Source of the DNA: an uncultured Acidobacteriia bacterium
Lineage (GTDB): Bacteria > Acidobacteriota > Terriglobia > Bryobacterales > Bryobacteraceae
Assembly (NCBI GenBank): GCA_903909435.1
Contig: CAIVVT010000051.1
Coordinates: 52,910 to 116,909 of the forward strand
DNA: 64,000 nt
Direction of reading: 5' to 3'
In this document: positions 32,092-40,845 of the stretch, piece by piece
How the letters are laid out: each line of letters begins with the position of its first letter
How positions within the stretch are numbered: the first letter of the stretch is position 1
The notes under the pieces: generated by a model
Seen by the model: only the letters and a program-made list of their open reading frames with translations
What the model was told of the DNA's origin: nothing
Database searches by the model: none
Program-made: the position numbers and the translations under genes

Positions 32092-33687
32092 TTGCATCTC
32101 GCTTTGGTGGACTGGACGATCGTCCTGATCTATGGACTGGTCGTCGTGACGATCGGCCTGCGGGCCTCGCGCCGGGCCGCGACCAGCGAAGGCTACTTCC
32201 TGGCCAACCGGCAGTTGCGCTGGCCCGTCATCGGCGCATCCCTGTTCGCTTCCAACATCTCGGCGGAGCACTTCGTCGGGCTGGCCGGCAGCGGCTTTGC
32301 CATCGGCATGGCCATCGGCGGTTTCGAGTGGATGGCGGTCTTCTGCCTGGCGCCCCTGATCCTGTTGTTCCTGCCGTTCTACGTGCGCAACCGCATCTAC
32401 ACCGTGCCCGAGTTCCTGGAGAAGCGCTTCAGCGCGCGGGTGCGCCTGCTCTTCTCGGCGCTGATGATCGTGCTGTCGGTGCTGACCAAGATCTCCATTT
32501 CGCTGTGGGCGTCCTCCATCGTCTTCTCCGAGCTGCTGGGGTGGGACAAGCTGACCGTCATCTGGGTGGTGGGGCTGTTCACGGCGCTCTACACCATGAA
32601 AGGCGGACTGAGCGCGGTAGTTTACACCGATGCTCTCCAGACCACCGTATTGCTGGCCGCCGCCGTCGTGCTCACCGTCATCGGCCTGGGCCGGGTCGGC
32701 GGTTGGAGCGGGCTGCGGGCCGCGCTGCCGCCGGAGATGTTCAGCATGGTGAAGCCGGCAACCCATCCCGACGTGCCCTGGCCGGGCATGTTCATCGGCG
32801 TGTTCCTGGTGGGCAGCTTTTACTGGTCGATGGACCAGGTGCTGGTCCAGCGCGTGTTTGCCGCACGCGACCTGAACGAAGGCCGTCTGGGCGCGGTGTT
32901 CTGCGGGTACCTGAAGATCACGACGCCGTTCCTGCTGGTCCTGCCCGGGCTGATTGCGCGAGTCCTGTTCCCAACCCTCCAGTCTCCGGACCAGGCCTAT
33001 CCCGCGCTGCTCGCGAAGTTGATGCCGGCGGGCCTGCTGGGACTGACCGTGGCGGGCATTGCGGCCGCGTTGATGGGTCATCTCAGCGCCACTTACAACT
33101 CCGTGGCGACGCTTTTCACGCGCGACTTCTACCTGCGCTGGCGGCCCGCCGCGACTCAGCGGAGCCAGGTTTTCGTCGGACGCATCGCCGTGCTGATCGT
33201 CTTCGTGATCGGAGCCCTGTGGGCGCCGGTGATCGGGCAGTTCAACTCGCTCTGGATCTACCTGCAAAGCGTCGGGGCGTACCTGATGATGCCGTTCGTC
33301 GGCGTATTCTACCTGGGCGTGCTGTGGAAGCGTGTGACGACGCAGGGCGTACTGGCTGCCGTGGCGGCGGGCTTCATCGTCGGTCCGGTGCTGATGTACG
33401 ACGGCCGCCATCCGTTCCTGCCGTGGATGCAGGCTCCGGTCATGCGACCTTGGCTGCACGGCGCCATCGTCGAGTTCGTGCTATGCGCCGTCACGCTGGT
33501 AGCCGTCAGTTTGATGACCTCGCCGCAGCCCGCCGCCAGTTTGGCAACGACCACGATTGAATGGGACCGTGCGAAAGCCGCGCTTGAGCCGGACTCGGCC
33601 GTGCGCGGATCGGGCTTTGCGGACTACCGTATGTGGATGGCGCTCCTGATCACGTTGACTGCGGGTCTGTGGTGGCTGATGCGTTGA
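32092..33687 (+). CDS. Sodium/solute symporter (SSS/SGLT family)
   Basis: A polytopic transporter of about 531 residues with some fourteen membrane helices. Family signatures include the N-terminal G-L-R-A-S-R-R-A-A-T-S-E-G-Y-F-L-A, F-A-S-N-I-S-A-E-H-F-V-G-L-A-G-S-G (the SGLT-type sodium/substrate helix 1) and G-G-L-S-A-V-V-Y-T-D-A-L-Q. It imports a sugar or other solute with Na+. The frame is open from 32035 and has ATGs at 32044 and 32047; I favour TTG at 32092 because it follows GGGAGGGG by 9 nt. The downstream hydrolase gene suggests that the substrate is an oligo- or monosaccharide. Confidence 0.85.
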   Translation: MHLALVDWTIVLIYGLVVVTIGLRASRRAATSEGYFLANRQLRWPVIGASLFASNISAEHFVGLAGSGFAIGMAIGGFEWMAVFCLAPLILLFLPFYVRNRIYTVPEFLEKRFSARVRLLFSALMIVLSVLTKISISLWASSIVFSELLGWDKLTVIWVVGLFTALYTMKGGLSAVVYTDALQTTVLLAAAVVLTVIGLGRVGGWSGLRAALPPEMFSMVKPATHPDVPWPGMFIGVFLVGSFYWSMDQVLVQRVFAARDLNEGRLGAVFCGYLKITTPFLLVLPGLIARVLFPTLQSPDQAYPALLAKLMPAGLLGLTVAGIAAALMGHLSATYNSVATLFTRDFYLRWRPAATQRSQVFVGRIAVLIVFVIGALWAPVIGQFNSLWIYLQSVGAYLMMPFVGVFYLGVLWKRVTTQGVLAAVAAGFIVGPVLMYDGRHPFLPWMQAPVMRPWLHGAIVEFVLCAVTLVAVSLMTSPQPAASLATTTIEWDRAKAALEPDSAVRGSGFADYRMWMALLITLTAGLWWLMR

Positions 33688-33747
33688 CAGGCGGCGCGTG
33701 CGCCGTGAATCGAGACTTTGAATTAGAGAGAAGATAAAGCAAGCCGT

Positions 33748-35622
33748 ATGTCCAGAAACATCTCCCTCAAAACGTTCGCCGCATTGCTGCTCACGACCGG
33801 CGCAATGGCGTGGGCCGAACCCGTGCACATTGTTTTCGATGCGGCCGGCACCGAACACAAACTGGCTGTCCAGGAACTCAAACCCGCGCTGCCCGCAGAT
33901 TGGAGCGCCTACAATTTCCTGGTGTTTGAGTTGAAGGCGGCCACGCCGCAGCGCGTGCGGCTCAGCATTCACACGGCCGACGGCGTGCGGAGCGTCTGGT
34001 TCCAGCCCTTTCCCGGCACCTGGCTTCGAACCGTCGTACCGCTGGTCCGCCTGGACCGTCCGGAGCAAAGCGGGGTGGATCTGGCGGCGATGAGCAACAA
34101 GCCGCGCCCGCTGTCGTTCGTCCACGGAGCGCACGCGCCGGGCCCCTTGAAAGCTGTTCAGGCGATTGGCCTGCAGATGACCGACCCTGTCGGCGACGCC
34201 GGGATCGAGTTCCGCTCCATCGCGTTAACGAAAGATGATCCGGGCGACGCGACGCTCGACGGGAAGCCGCTGGTGGACGAGTTCGGTCAGTGGATTGGCG
34301 AGAGCTGGCCAGGCAAAGCCTCGAACCTCAAGGAACTGCAAGCCGCCTGGGCCGAGGAGGCGAAAGCCGTGCAGCCGGGCGGGTACGATTACTGCCGCTA
34401 CGGCGGGTACAATTCATCGCATGCCAAGTCCAGCGGCTTCTTCCGGGTGGAGCAGATCGAGGGCAAGTGGTGGTTCGTCGATCCCGACGGTCACCTCTTC
34501 ATTTCGGTCGGCTCGGACGTGATCCAGCCCGCCACGGGCACCAGTTCGAAGAACCGGGCGAACATCTTCAAGGCGCTGCCTCCGCCGGAGTTCAGCCGCG
34601 CGGTGGCGCGCGACGAGGGCCGCGGCATGGCGTCCTTCTACACCTGGAATCTGGCGCGCCGCTACGGGGACGGGTGGAAGAAGCAATGGGTCGATTTCAC
34701 GCTGAAGCGCATGGCGGCCTGGGGTTTCAACACCGTCGCCAACTGGTCCGATGCGGACCTGTGGGCCGCACAGCGCACGCCCTACGCCATCCCGCTGGGC
34801 GGTTGGGGCATGGAGCAATACATGGGCATGCCGGACGTCTACTCGCCCGACTGGATCAAGCAGGTGGACGAGGCGGCCAGGCGCCAATGCGCGCCGCGCA
34901 ACGACGACCCCTGGCTGCTCGGGTATTTCATCGCGAACGAACCCGCGTGGCCGGGCAGGGAAGTGCTGGTCGCGGATTTGATCCTGAAAGGTGCGGATAC
35001 GGCCACGAAGAAGGCTTTGCAGGAATTCCTGGCGAAGGAGAACACGCCGCAGCGCAAGAAGGCGTTTATGCTGCAGTGTTTCGAGAAGGAGCTTGCGGCC
35101 ATCAACGCCGCCGTGAAGAAGTACGATCCCAATCACCTCAACCTGGGCATCCGCTTCGGCGGGCAACCGGAGGACGAGATCGTGCGCATGACCCGCAATT
35201 TCGACGTTTACAGCCAGAACATCTACAGCGACGTGCCGGACCGTGCGCAATTAGAGAAGCTCTACGCTTTGACCGGCGGCCGTCCGATGATCATCGGCGA
35301 ATTCCACATGGGCACACCGGGACGCGGGATGTCGGCGGGACTCGTTCAGTCGAAGAACCAGACGGAGCGCGGCGTCGCGTACCGCTACTACGTGGAGCAG
35401 GCGGTAGCGATGCCGGCCATGATTGGGACGCACTGGTTCCAGTGGATCGACGAGCCGAACACCGGGCGCATGGACGGCGAGAATTACAATATCGGGTTCA
35501 TCGACGTGACCGACCGGCCGTACCCGGAATTCGTGGCGGCGGCGGAGCAGACTCATAAGCGACTTTTCGCGGTCCACTCCGGGAGTGAGCCGCCGGTCAC
35601 CACGCGTGCCGCCAAGCGTTAA
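33748..35622 (+). CDS. Exported glycoside hydrolase, GH50/beta-agarase-like
   Basis: A 624-residue protein with a signal peptide (residues 1-23), an N-terminal beta-sandwich of about 150 residues and a TIM-barrel catalytic domain. The barrel matches agarase-like GH50/clan GH-A enzymes: W-W-F-V-D-P-D-G-H-L-F-I-S-V-G at its start, F-I-A-N-E398-P as acid/base and I-I-G-E518-F-H as nucleophile, then H-W-F-Q-W-I-D-E-P. It should hydrolyse a beta-linked, perhaps galactose-containing, polysaccharide outside the cytoplasm; agar itself is not implied. It lies 60 nt after the Na+ symporter on the same strand, consistent with a degrade-and-import pair. Confidence 0.82.
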   Translation: MSRNISLKTFAALLLTTGAMAWAEPVHIVFDAAGTEHKLAVQELKPALPADWSAYNFLVFELKAATPQRVRLSIHTADGVRSVWFQPFPGTWLRTVVPLVRLDRPEQSGVDLAAMSNKPRPLSFVHGAHAPGPLKAVQAIGLQMTDPVGDAGIEFRSIALTKDDPGDATLDGKPLVDEFGQWIGESWPGKASNLKELQAAWAEEAKAVQPGGYDYCRYGGYNSSHAKSSGFFRVEQIEGKWWFVDPDGHLFISVGSDVIQPATGTSSKNRANIFKALPPPEFSRAVARDEGRGMASFYTWNLARRYGDGWKKQWVDFTLKRMAAWGFNTVANWSDADLWAAQRTPYAIPLGGWGMEQYMGMPDVYSPDWIKQVDEAARRQCAPRNDDPWLLGYFIANEPAWPGREVLVADLILKGADTATKKALQEFLAKENTPQRKKAFMLQCFEKELAAINAAVKKYDPNHLNLGIRFGGQPEDEIVRMTRNFDVYSQNIYSDVPDRAQLEKLYALTGGRPMIIGEFHMGTPGRGMSAGLVQSKNQTERGVAYRYYVEQAVAMPAMIGTHWFQWIDEPNTGRMDGENYNIGFIDVTDRPYPEFVAAAEQTHKRLFAVHSGSEPPVTTRAAKR

Positions 35623-35640
35623 GCGTCCATGGCGCAGCCT

Positions 35641-35669
35641 CCAAACCGGCTGAGGTTTCAGCGGTTTGG
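35641..35669. terminator. Terminator-like hairpin between convergent genes
   Basis: CCAAACCG (35641-35648) pairs with CGGTTTGG (35662-35669) and CTGA (35650-35653) with TCAG (35658-35661), giving a 12-bp stem with a one-base bulge and a 4-nt loop. It starts 18 nt after the hydrolase stop. Confidence 0.65.
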
Positions 35670-35723
35670 TGGTTTCAGCAGTGCCGTCAGGCCAGGCTGG
35701 GGGCGCGTCCGGATGGACGGCGC

Positions 35724-36395
35724 TTAGCGCTTGTGAAACGCGCGCTTCAACTCGGGTCCGAACTCCCGGAAGGTGTTGACCATTCCCAGGAAGCCGGTCT
35801 GAAACAGCACGCTCCGCGCGATCCTGGAGTCGGTCTGGTAGCTTTCCGGCCGCCACAGCCTGGCGGTATACTCCGCGCCGAATTCGCCTCCGACGCGGGC
35901 AACCGCGGGGACGATGCGCCCCCTGGCGTTCTGCGTGAAAAGGCTGGAGGTGAGGGAGTAGCCGAAGCGCGGGAAGAAGCCGGAGCAGCGGCAGCGCACG
36001 TAGCGGACCTCCTGCCCGAGAGCCGCCGCGCCTGCGGCTTCATAGCTGTCGGAGAGCGTGAAGCGAGCCCAGACGCTCGCGGTTCGCTTCGCGTAACCTT
36101 CGAGTCCCTGGTGCCATTGGGAAGGCTCATTGTTCAGGTGCTCGCCCAGGGCCGCGCCGGTGGCGCGAAAGTAAGCTCCCGGGGAGAGATAGGTTTCGTG
36201 GAGATAGAATCTCCAGCGCTCCTCGCGAGTCAAGGGATGGTATGCCGCATCTACGGGCACAACGGAGGAGATCGGGGATTTCGCTGGAAATACCGCGGCA
36301 GGCGCGGGTTCCACGCCGCCTGTCAGTTTCTCGGGTGTCTGGCTGAGTGCGGCGCCGCAAACGGCGAGCGCCAATACTGCAAATCGGAATGACAA
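35724..36395 (-). CDS. Exported protein of unknown function
   Basis: A 223-residue protein with a signal peptide (M-S-F-R-F-A-V-L-A-L-A-V-C-G-A-A-L-S). The mature part contains R-W-R-F-Y-L-H-E-T-Y-L-S-P-G-A-Y, a two-cysteine R-C-R-C-S-G-F-F-P-R-F-G-Y stretch and a C-terminal helix. I recognise this general pattern from predicted exported proteins of Acidobacteria but know no function. It is convergent with the GH50-like gene and divergent from efp. Confidence 0.65.
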   Translation of the reverse strand: MSFRFAVLALAVCGAALSQTPEKLTGGVEPAPAAVFPAKSPISSVVPVDAAYHPLTREERWRFYLHETYLSPGAYFRATGAALGEHLNNEPSQWHQGLEGYAKRTASVWARFTLSDSYEAAGAAALGQEVRYVRCRCSGFFPRFGYSLTSSLFTQNARGRIVPAVARVGGEFGAEYTARLWRPESYQTDSRIARSVLFQTGFLGMVNTFREFGPELKRAFHKR

Positions 36396-36535
36396 GCGAC
36401 CCTCCTCGGAAGCCGGCGTTGCGATGCAGGCTCCTTAACGGATGCTTGTCCGGCAGTCGTGGGTGTATGAACTCGCTCTCACGTATTTGTTAAACTAGTA
36501 TTTTCCCACTCAAGTCAGGAGACTTCCTTACATCC

Positions 36536-37099
36536 ATGTTGCAATCGACCCAACTGCGTCCGGGAATGGTGATCATTTTCAACGGAGAGCTGCACACCGT
36601 CTTCTCGATGACGCACCGGACCCCGGGCAACCTGCGCGGATTCGTACAAGCCAAGATGCGCAACCTGCGATCGGGCACGATGTTTGAACACCGCTTCTCG
36701 TCGGAAGACCGCATCGAACGCGCGGTGCTCGAAGAGCTCGAAATGGAGTACATGTACGACGATGGCGAGTACTACTACTTTATGAACACCGAGAACTTCG
36801 AACAGACCCATCTGACCAAGGAGACTCTCGGCGACGGCGTGGATTACCTGATCCCCAACCTCAAGGTGAACGTTGAGTACTACGAAGGCAAGCCGGTCAG
36901 CGTGGAACTCCCGCCGGGCGTGGTCATGAAAGTTGTCGAAGTGGAGCCCGGCATCAAGGGCGGCTCGGTGTCGAACGTCGGCAAGCCGGCCAAGATGGAG
37001 ACCGGGTTGATTGTCAGCGTGCCGCAGTTCGTAAACGAAGGCGACAGTATCCGGGTGAGCACGTCCGACGGGTCCTACCAGGAACGCGTGACGGTTTAG
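36536..37099 (+). CDS. efp: Translation elongation factor P with atypical tip loop
   Basis: A 187-residue, full-length three-domain EF-P, which enters the ribosomal E site to relieve stalling at polyproline stretches. Conserved features include the N-terminal KOW-like barrel (L-R-P-G-M-V-I-I-F-N-G-E-L), M-F-E-H-R-F-S-S-E-D, Y-M-Y-D-D-G-E-Y-Y-Y-F-M-N and the C-terminal G-D-S-I-R-V-S-T-S-D-G-S-Y-Q-E-R. The tip loop reads T29-P-G-N32-L-R34-G-F: the residue directly after P-G, which is Lys34 in E. coli or Arg32 in Pseudomonas, is Asn32, and an Arg follows at 34. Neither EpmA/EpmB nor EarP is encoded in this window. Confidence 0.95.
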   Translation: MLQSTQLRPGMVIIFNGELHTVFSMTHRTPGNLRGFVQAKMRNLRSGTMFEHRFSSEDRIERAVLEELEMEYMYDDGEYYYFMNTENFEQTHLTKETLGDGVDYLIPNLKVNVEYYEGKPVSVELPPGVVMKVVEVEPGIKGGSVSNVGKPAKMETGLIVSVPQFVNEGDSIRVSTSDGSYQERVTV

Positions 37100-37135
37100 G
37101 GACCGGCGCGGGATCTACTTCCAGGCGATTGAATG

Positions 37136-37162
37136 CGGGGCGGTTCCGGGGGAGCCGCCCCG
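37136..37162. terminator. Strong bidirectional hairpin between efp and the methyltransferase gene
   Basis: CGGGGCGG (37136-37143) pairs with CCGCCCCG (37155-37162), extended inward through a G-T pair by TCC/GGA to a 12-bp stem with a GGG loop. GTTCG follows. It separates two convergent genes. Confidence 0.7.
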
Positions 37163-37170
37163 TTCGTGGT

Positions 37171-38655
37171 CTAAGCGACCAGCAGGCACAGGCGCGCCAT
37201 CTGCGCCAGATTGCCGTCCATACCCTGGTCGAGCATCAATGCCAATTCCAGCGGGCTGGCGGGACCGTTGTCATGCCACGCGGCGAGCGGCGCTTTGCCT
37301 TCAAAATGCGCGATCAAATCGCGCAACACCGCGGCCCGGTCACGGCTGCCGTCGAGCAGTTGCAGAAATTGCCGTGAAAGTTCGTCGGTCAGCATGACGA
37401 TCAGATGCCGCTGATTGGTAACGGCAAGCTGGCCGCTGGCCAACTGGAGCCGGGCCAGCAGGCTCGCCACGGGGCGTTCACTGACGGTTGAGACCAGGCG
37501 CGGGGGCTGGACCCGGAGCTCGATCGCGCGGGCTTCATAAAGTCGCAGCAGGAGGGCGGCGCCGTCGTCCGGCCCCAGGGATTCCAACGGCAAGTCGGAA
37601 GCTTTGCGCGATCCCGGCCAGATGCCGGACAGCTCGCTGATGATGCGCTTGGCGACCGGGTGATTCGTCGAGAGCGACTTCTCATCGCCCAGCTTGAAAG
37701 TCTGTGTTCCATCGTCCTGCTCGGGTTGCGGCTCGGCGGGGGAAGAGACCGACAGGCCCCAAACGCGCCCGGACTGGATGGTGTGGTCGACGGCGGCTTC
37801 CGCGTGGCAGAGAATGCTCGAACGGAATTTGCGGACGCTGACGAAGTCGGAATACAGGCGCGCCGTCAGCCATTCCTCGCCAGCGAGGTCGGGATTGTGA
37901 ACCGAGTCGCGCGAGAAATGCGCGTCGCAAAGGTACTGCAGGCCGTGGATCTGCGCCGCTTCAACGAAATCCGAAAGGTAAAACGGGGTGTGGCACTCCG
38001 AAAGATCGTCGTGCAGCAGCACGGACTCGTGCACCTTGTTCAGCAATTCGAATTCCTTGCGAATCGCCGGCTGCAGGTACTCGTTACCCATCCAATCGCA
38101 CATCTTCGCGGCTATTTCGCGCGCGGCGGCGATCTTCTCAAGCGGATCGATCAGCCCCTTCGTCTTGAGGCGCAGTACGTCCCACACGTAGCTCCGGAAG
38201 TAGCAACCCGGCAGGGCGTTGTAGCTGATGTAGGCCACGCCGTTGGGTGTCAGGCGGTTCCGGCACAGTTTCAGGATGGCCTCACGCACGTGCGGCGGCA
38301 CCCAGGAGTACACGCCGTGGACCAGGATGTAATCGAAGCGGAGATCGCCCGGGTTCCAGTCGAGAATATCGGCCTGCGTGAACGTGGTGTTCTGGAGACC
38401 GAGGCGGCGGCTCCAGTCCTGCGCCGTGGCAATGGCCGTCTGCGCGAGGTCAATCCCGGTGAAGTGGCTGCCTGGTTCGTCCGCCGCCATGGGGATCAGA
38501 TTCGAGCCGTCGTTGCAGCCAATTTCCAACACCTGGCAGCGGTCTATCGGCGTTGGAGTCAGGCCGTGCAGGGTGGCTAGAGTTGCCAGAAGACCGGGAT
38601 GAGTTTGAGCTTGGGGCGAACAGGGGTAGGCTATCTGGTCATAACTGGTGGGCAA
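37171..38655 (-). CDS. SAM-dependent methyltransferase with methyltransferase regulatory domain
   Basis: A 494-residue protein. The N-terminal class I methyltransferase fold shows motif I V-L-E-I-G-C-N-D-G-S (residues 42-51), an acidic D-L-A-Q-T after strand 2 and D-Y-I-L-V-H-G-V-Y-S-W (motif IV region). The middle and C-terminal parts match the methyltransferase regulatory domain family (PF10119 type) found in proteobacterial and acidobacterial proteins. It should methylate a small molecule or protein in the cytoplasm; no target is apparent. It lies alone, convergent with efp and about 65 nt upstream (in transcription) of no obvious partner. Confidence 0.85.
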   Translation of the reverse strand: MPTSYDQIAYPCSPQAQTHPGLLATLATLHGLTPTPIDRCQVLEIGCNDGSNLIPMAADEPGSHFTGIDLAQTAIATAQDWSRRLGLQNTTFTQADILDWNPGDLRFDYILVHGVYSWVPPHVREAILKLCRNRLTPNGVAYISYNALPGCYFRSYVWDVLRLKTKGLIDPLEKIAAAREIAAKMCDWMGNEYLQPAIRKEFELLNKVHESVLLHDDLSECHTPFYLSDFVEAAQIHGLQYLCDAHFSRDSVHNPDLAGEEWLTARLYSDFVSVRKFRSSILCHAEAAVDHTIQSGRVWGLSVSSPAEPQPEQDDGTQTFKLGDEKSLSTNHPVAKRIISELSGIWPGSRKASDLPLESLGPDDGAALLLRLYEARAIELRVQPPRLVSTVSERPVASLLARLQLASGQLAVTNQRHLIVMLTDELSRQFLQLLDGSRDRAAVLRDLIAHFEGKAPLAAWHDNGPASPLELALMLDQGMDGNLAQMARLCLLVA

Positions 38656-38721
38656 GATGAGTTCTCCCGTCGCTCGCTGGAGGACGCCGTTGTGGCGCCC
38701 TCCGGCGAGTATGACAGACGA

Positions 38722-40845
38722 TCAGAAGGTGGCGTTCGCCGGTGCCGAAGTCCCTTGTGAGTTGGTCAAGGTAACTGTGGCCGAAGTAACCGCGTTGGAG
38801 ACGTTCTGGACTGTAAACGGAATGGTCAGGCTGAACTGGCTTCCAAATTGGATGGAAGCCGGGTCCTGATACCAGGCGGTGAAGGCCGTTGTCAGTGCGA
38901 TGTTGAAGTCGCTGGTGCCGAGCTGGGTGCCGGCGACAGGCGTCAGGTGCACGGTTGCTCCGGTGACTTCGCGGGAGGTTGCGAAGCCGAGCACCACGAG
39001 GTTGAAGCCGGTGGAGCTTGCCACCAGCTTGGCACTGGTGATGACGGGCGACGCGGGGGCGATGCGCAGCACCTTGGTCGGTGCGGGCGTAGGCGTGACA
39101 TCGGCTCCGGCCGCAAAGACGTGGATGGTGATGGTGATCGTACCGGCCACAGTTCCGGTCTGCACTCCGGGGGCGGAACTGCCGAAAACGGCTTGGGTGG
39201 CTCCTGCCGGGATGGTGAAGTCCGCACTGCGACCACCGGTGGTGAACTGCACCGCGGGGTCGTCGGAGCCGTTATCCGGGGCGAAGGTCAGACTGGCGTG
39301 CCCCGTCAGGTCCACGGTGTAGGGGGCGCTAAGGGCAACGCCGAGCGAAGGCTGTGTCGCGGGCGTGGGCGTGTCGGGCAAGCCTGTAATACTCACCACG
39401 GGAAGCGGGGCAATGGTCAGGCTGTAGACTTTCGTGGCGGTCTGCGCGGCGTCTTTCGTCGCTACAGTCACGGTGAACGTACCGCTGGCGGTCGGGGTGC
39501 CGGAGAGCAGCCCGCTGGCCGGATCGAGCGTAAGGCCAGCCGGGAATGCGCCAGCGGCGACGGACCAGGCGTAGTTGGGCGTACCGCCAGTGGCGGCGAA
39601 CTGTGCCTGGTAGGCGACGCCAACCGTGCCGTTGGGCAGCGGCGATGCGGGGCCGAGTGTGAGTGCGCCTTCGATAGCGATCGAGAGCAGCTTCGAGGCA
39701 GTCTGACCGGTCGAGTCGGCCACTCCGGCCAGGAACTGGAAAGTGCCGGTGGCGGTAGGTTTACCGGAGAGGAGTCCGCTGGCCGGATCGAGCACCAATC
39801 CAGGCGGCAGCGGGCCGGCCGTAACGGCTACCGACCACTTGTAAGGAGACGCCCCCCCGATCACAGCCAAGGTGCTGGAGTAGGTTGCGCCAACCGCGCC
39901 TGGAGGCAGCCCGGGGCCTGACGAAATGGAGAGGGTTGGGGCGATGACCAGCGTAAACGCGCTGGTGACTTTGACGGCGGCTTGATCGGTGGCCGACAAC
40001 TGGAAGTTGAAGGTGCCCGCCGTTCCCGGCTTGCCGGAAATTGACCCAGTGGCCGGATCCAGGGATACGCCGTCGGGCAGGGCGCCGGTTTCTAGCTTCC
40101 ACAAGTACTGCGGTACTCCGCCAGTCGCCACGATCTGCTGCGCGTAGGCGATTCCAACCGTGCCTTGCGGCAAATTAGGACCAGTTGTGATCGCGAGGGG
40201 CGTGTTGGTTGTGACGATCAGCGTGTACGACTGGGTGGTTGTCAGCAGTGGGCCCGCCGCGGTTCGATCCGAGAGCCGGATGACGAACGGGTAGGCACCG
40301 GCGGTGGTCGGGGTGCCCGAGAGCACGCCGGCATCCGAGAGTGAAAGTCCCGCCGGGAGCGTTCCCGTAGCGACGGTCCACCCCGCGATGTCACCTGAGT
40401 TCACGCCGGTAGCGGAGAAGGTCTGAGAGTATGGCACTCCGACTCTCCCGCCGGGCAGCGTGAGCGGGGTGATGGCCAAGTTGGCCCCCGTGATGTTGAT
40501 GGTCAGGGGCTGTTGAGCGGAATACGGTACTTCCGTGGAAGCTGCCAACTGATCCGCCTCCACCACGAAGCTGAACAGGCCCGCTACGAGGGGCGTGCCG
40601 GTGATGGTCCCATCAGAAGAGAGAGTCAAGCCGTCGGGCAGACTCCCTTTGACGACGCTCCAGAGTATCGGGGCGCTGGTGTCCTGGCCGGACGCGTAGA
40701 GGGTTACGGGGCCCTCCTCGCCTAAGTATGGGACCGCGACTGCGCCGTCCGGTAGCGACGTTGTATAGATTGTGATCTGACCCGAGGCAATGGCTGCCGC
40801 GAGCAGGAGCAGAGCGCTTCCACCGAACCAATTCATCCGATTCAT
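38722..40845 (-). CDS. Exported protein with tandem putative-Ig (He_PIG) repeats
   Basis: A 707-residue secreted protein with a signal peptide (residues 1-22) followed by about six repeats of 85-95 residues. Each contains G-x-x-G-x-x-Y-x-x-x-x-x-A-x-G-G, W-S-V, L-P-x-G-L-x-L-D-x-x-x-G-x-x-S-G-x-P-x-x-x-G, which is the He_PIG/cadherin-like bacterial Ig fold. The C-terminal 180 residues form a different beta-rich region. These proteins act as adhesive or scaffold proteins at the surface. The start overlaps the upstream propeller gene's stop by 4 nt (ATGA), so they are co-translated. Repeats at the DNA level here are coding, not mobile. Confidence 0.85.
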   Translation of the reverse strand: MNRMNWFGGSALLLLAAAIASGQITIYTTSLPDGAVAVPYLGEEGPVTLYASGQDTSAPILWSVVKGSLPDGLTLSSDGTITGTPLVAGLFSFVVEADQLAASTEVPYSAQQPLTINITGANLAITPLTLPGGRVGVPYSQTFSATGVNSGDIAGWTVATGTLPAGLSLSDAGVLSGTPTTAGAYPFVIRLSDRTAAGPLLTTTQSYTLIVTTNTPLAITTGPNLPQGTVGIAYAQQIVATGGVPQYLWKLETGALPDGVSLDPATGSISGKPGTAGTFNFQLSATDQAAVKVTSAFTLVIAPTLSISSGPGLPPGAVGATYSSTLAVIGGASPYKWSVAVTAGPLPPGLVLDPASGLLSGKPTATGTFQFLAGVADSTGQTASKLLSIAIEGALTLGPASPLPNGTVGVAYQAQFAATGGTPNYAWSVAAGAFPAGLTLDPASGLLSGTPTASGTFTVTVATKDAAQTATKVYSLTIAPLPVVSITGLPDTPTPATQPSLGVALSAPYTVDLTGHASLTFAPDNGSDDPAVQFTTGGRSADFTIPAGATQAVFGSSAPGVQTGTVAGTITITIHVFAAGADVTPTPAPTKVLRIAPASPVITSAKLVASSTGFNLVVLGFATSREVTGATVHLTPVAGTQLGTSDFNIALTTAFTAWYQDPASIQFGSQFSLTIPFTVQNVSNAVTSATVTLTNSQGTSAPANATF

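Noticed and set aside
32065..33459. Long minus-strand frame of 464 codons inside the symporter gene
   Set aside because: It is a shadow of the plus-strand SSS transporter: rich in His/Gln/Arg, no family motif, and the opposite strand has clear transporter signatures.
34290..35558. 422-codon frame overlapping the GH50-like gene
   Set aside because: Same strand but other frame; lacks any motif, while the overlapping frame has signal peptide and catalytic residues.
38848..39921. Plus-strand frame of 357 codons across the Ig-repeat gene
   Set aside because: Glycine/arginine-rich translation of the antisense strand, no recognisable domain.
38722..40845. Tandem DNA repeats resembling a CRISPR or satellite
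   Set aside because: Repeat units are 250-280 bp, diverged and in frame; they encode Ig-like domains, not spacers and repeats.
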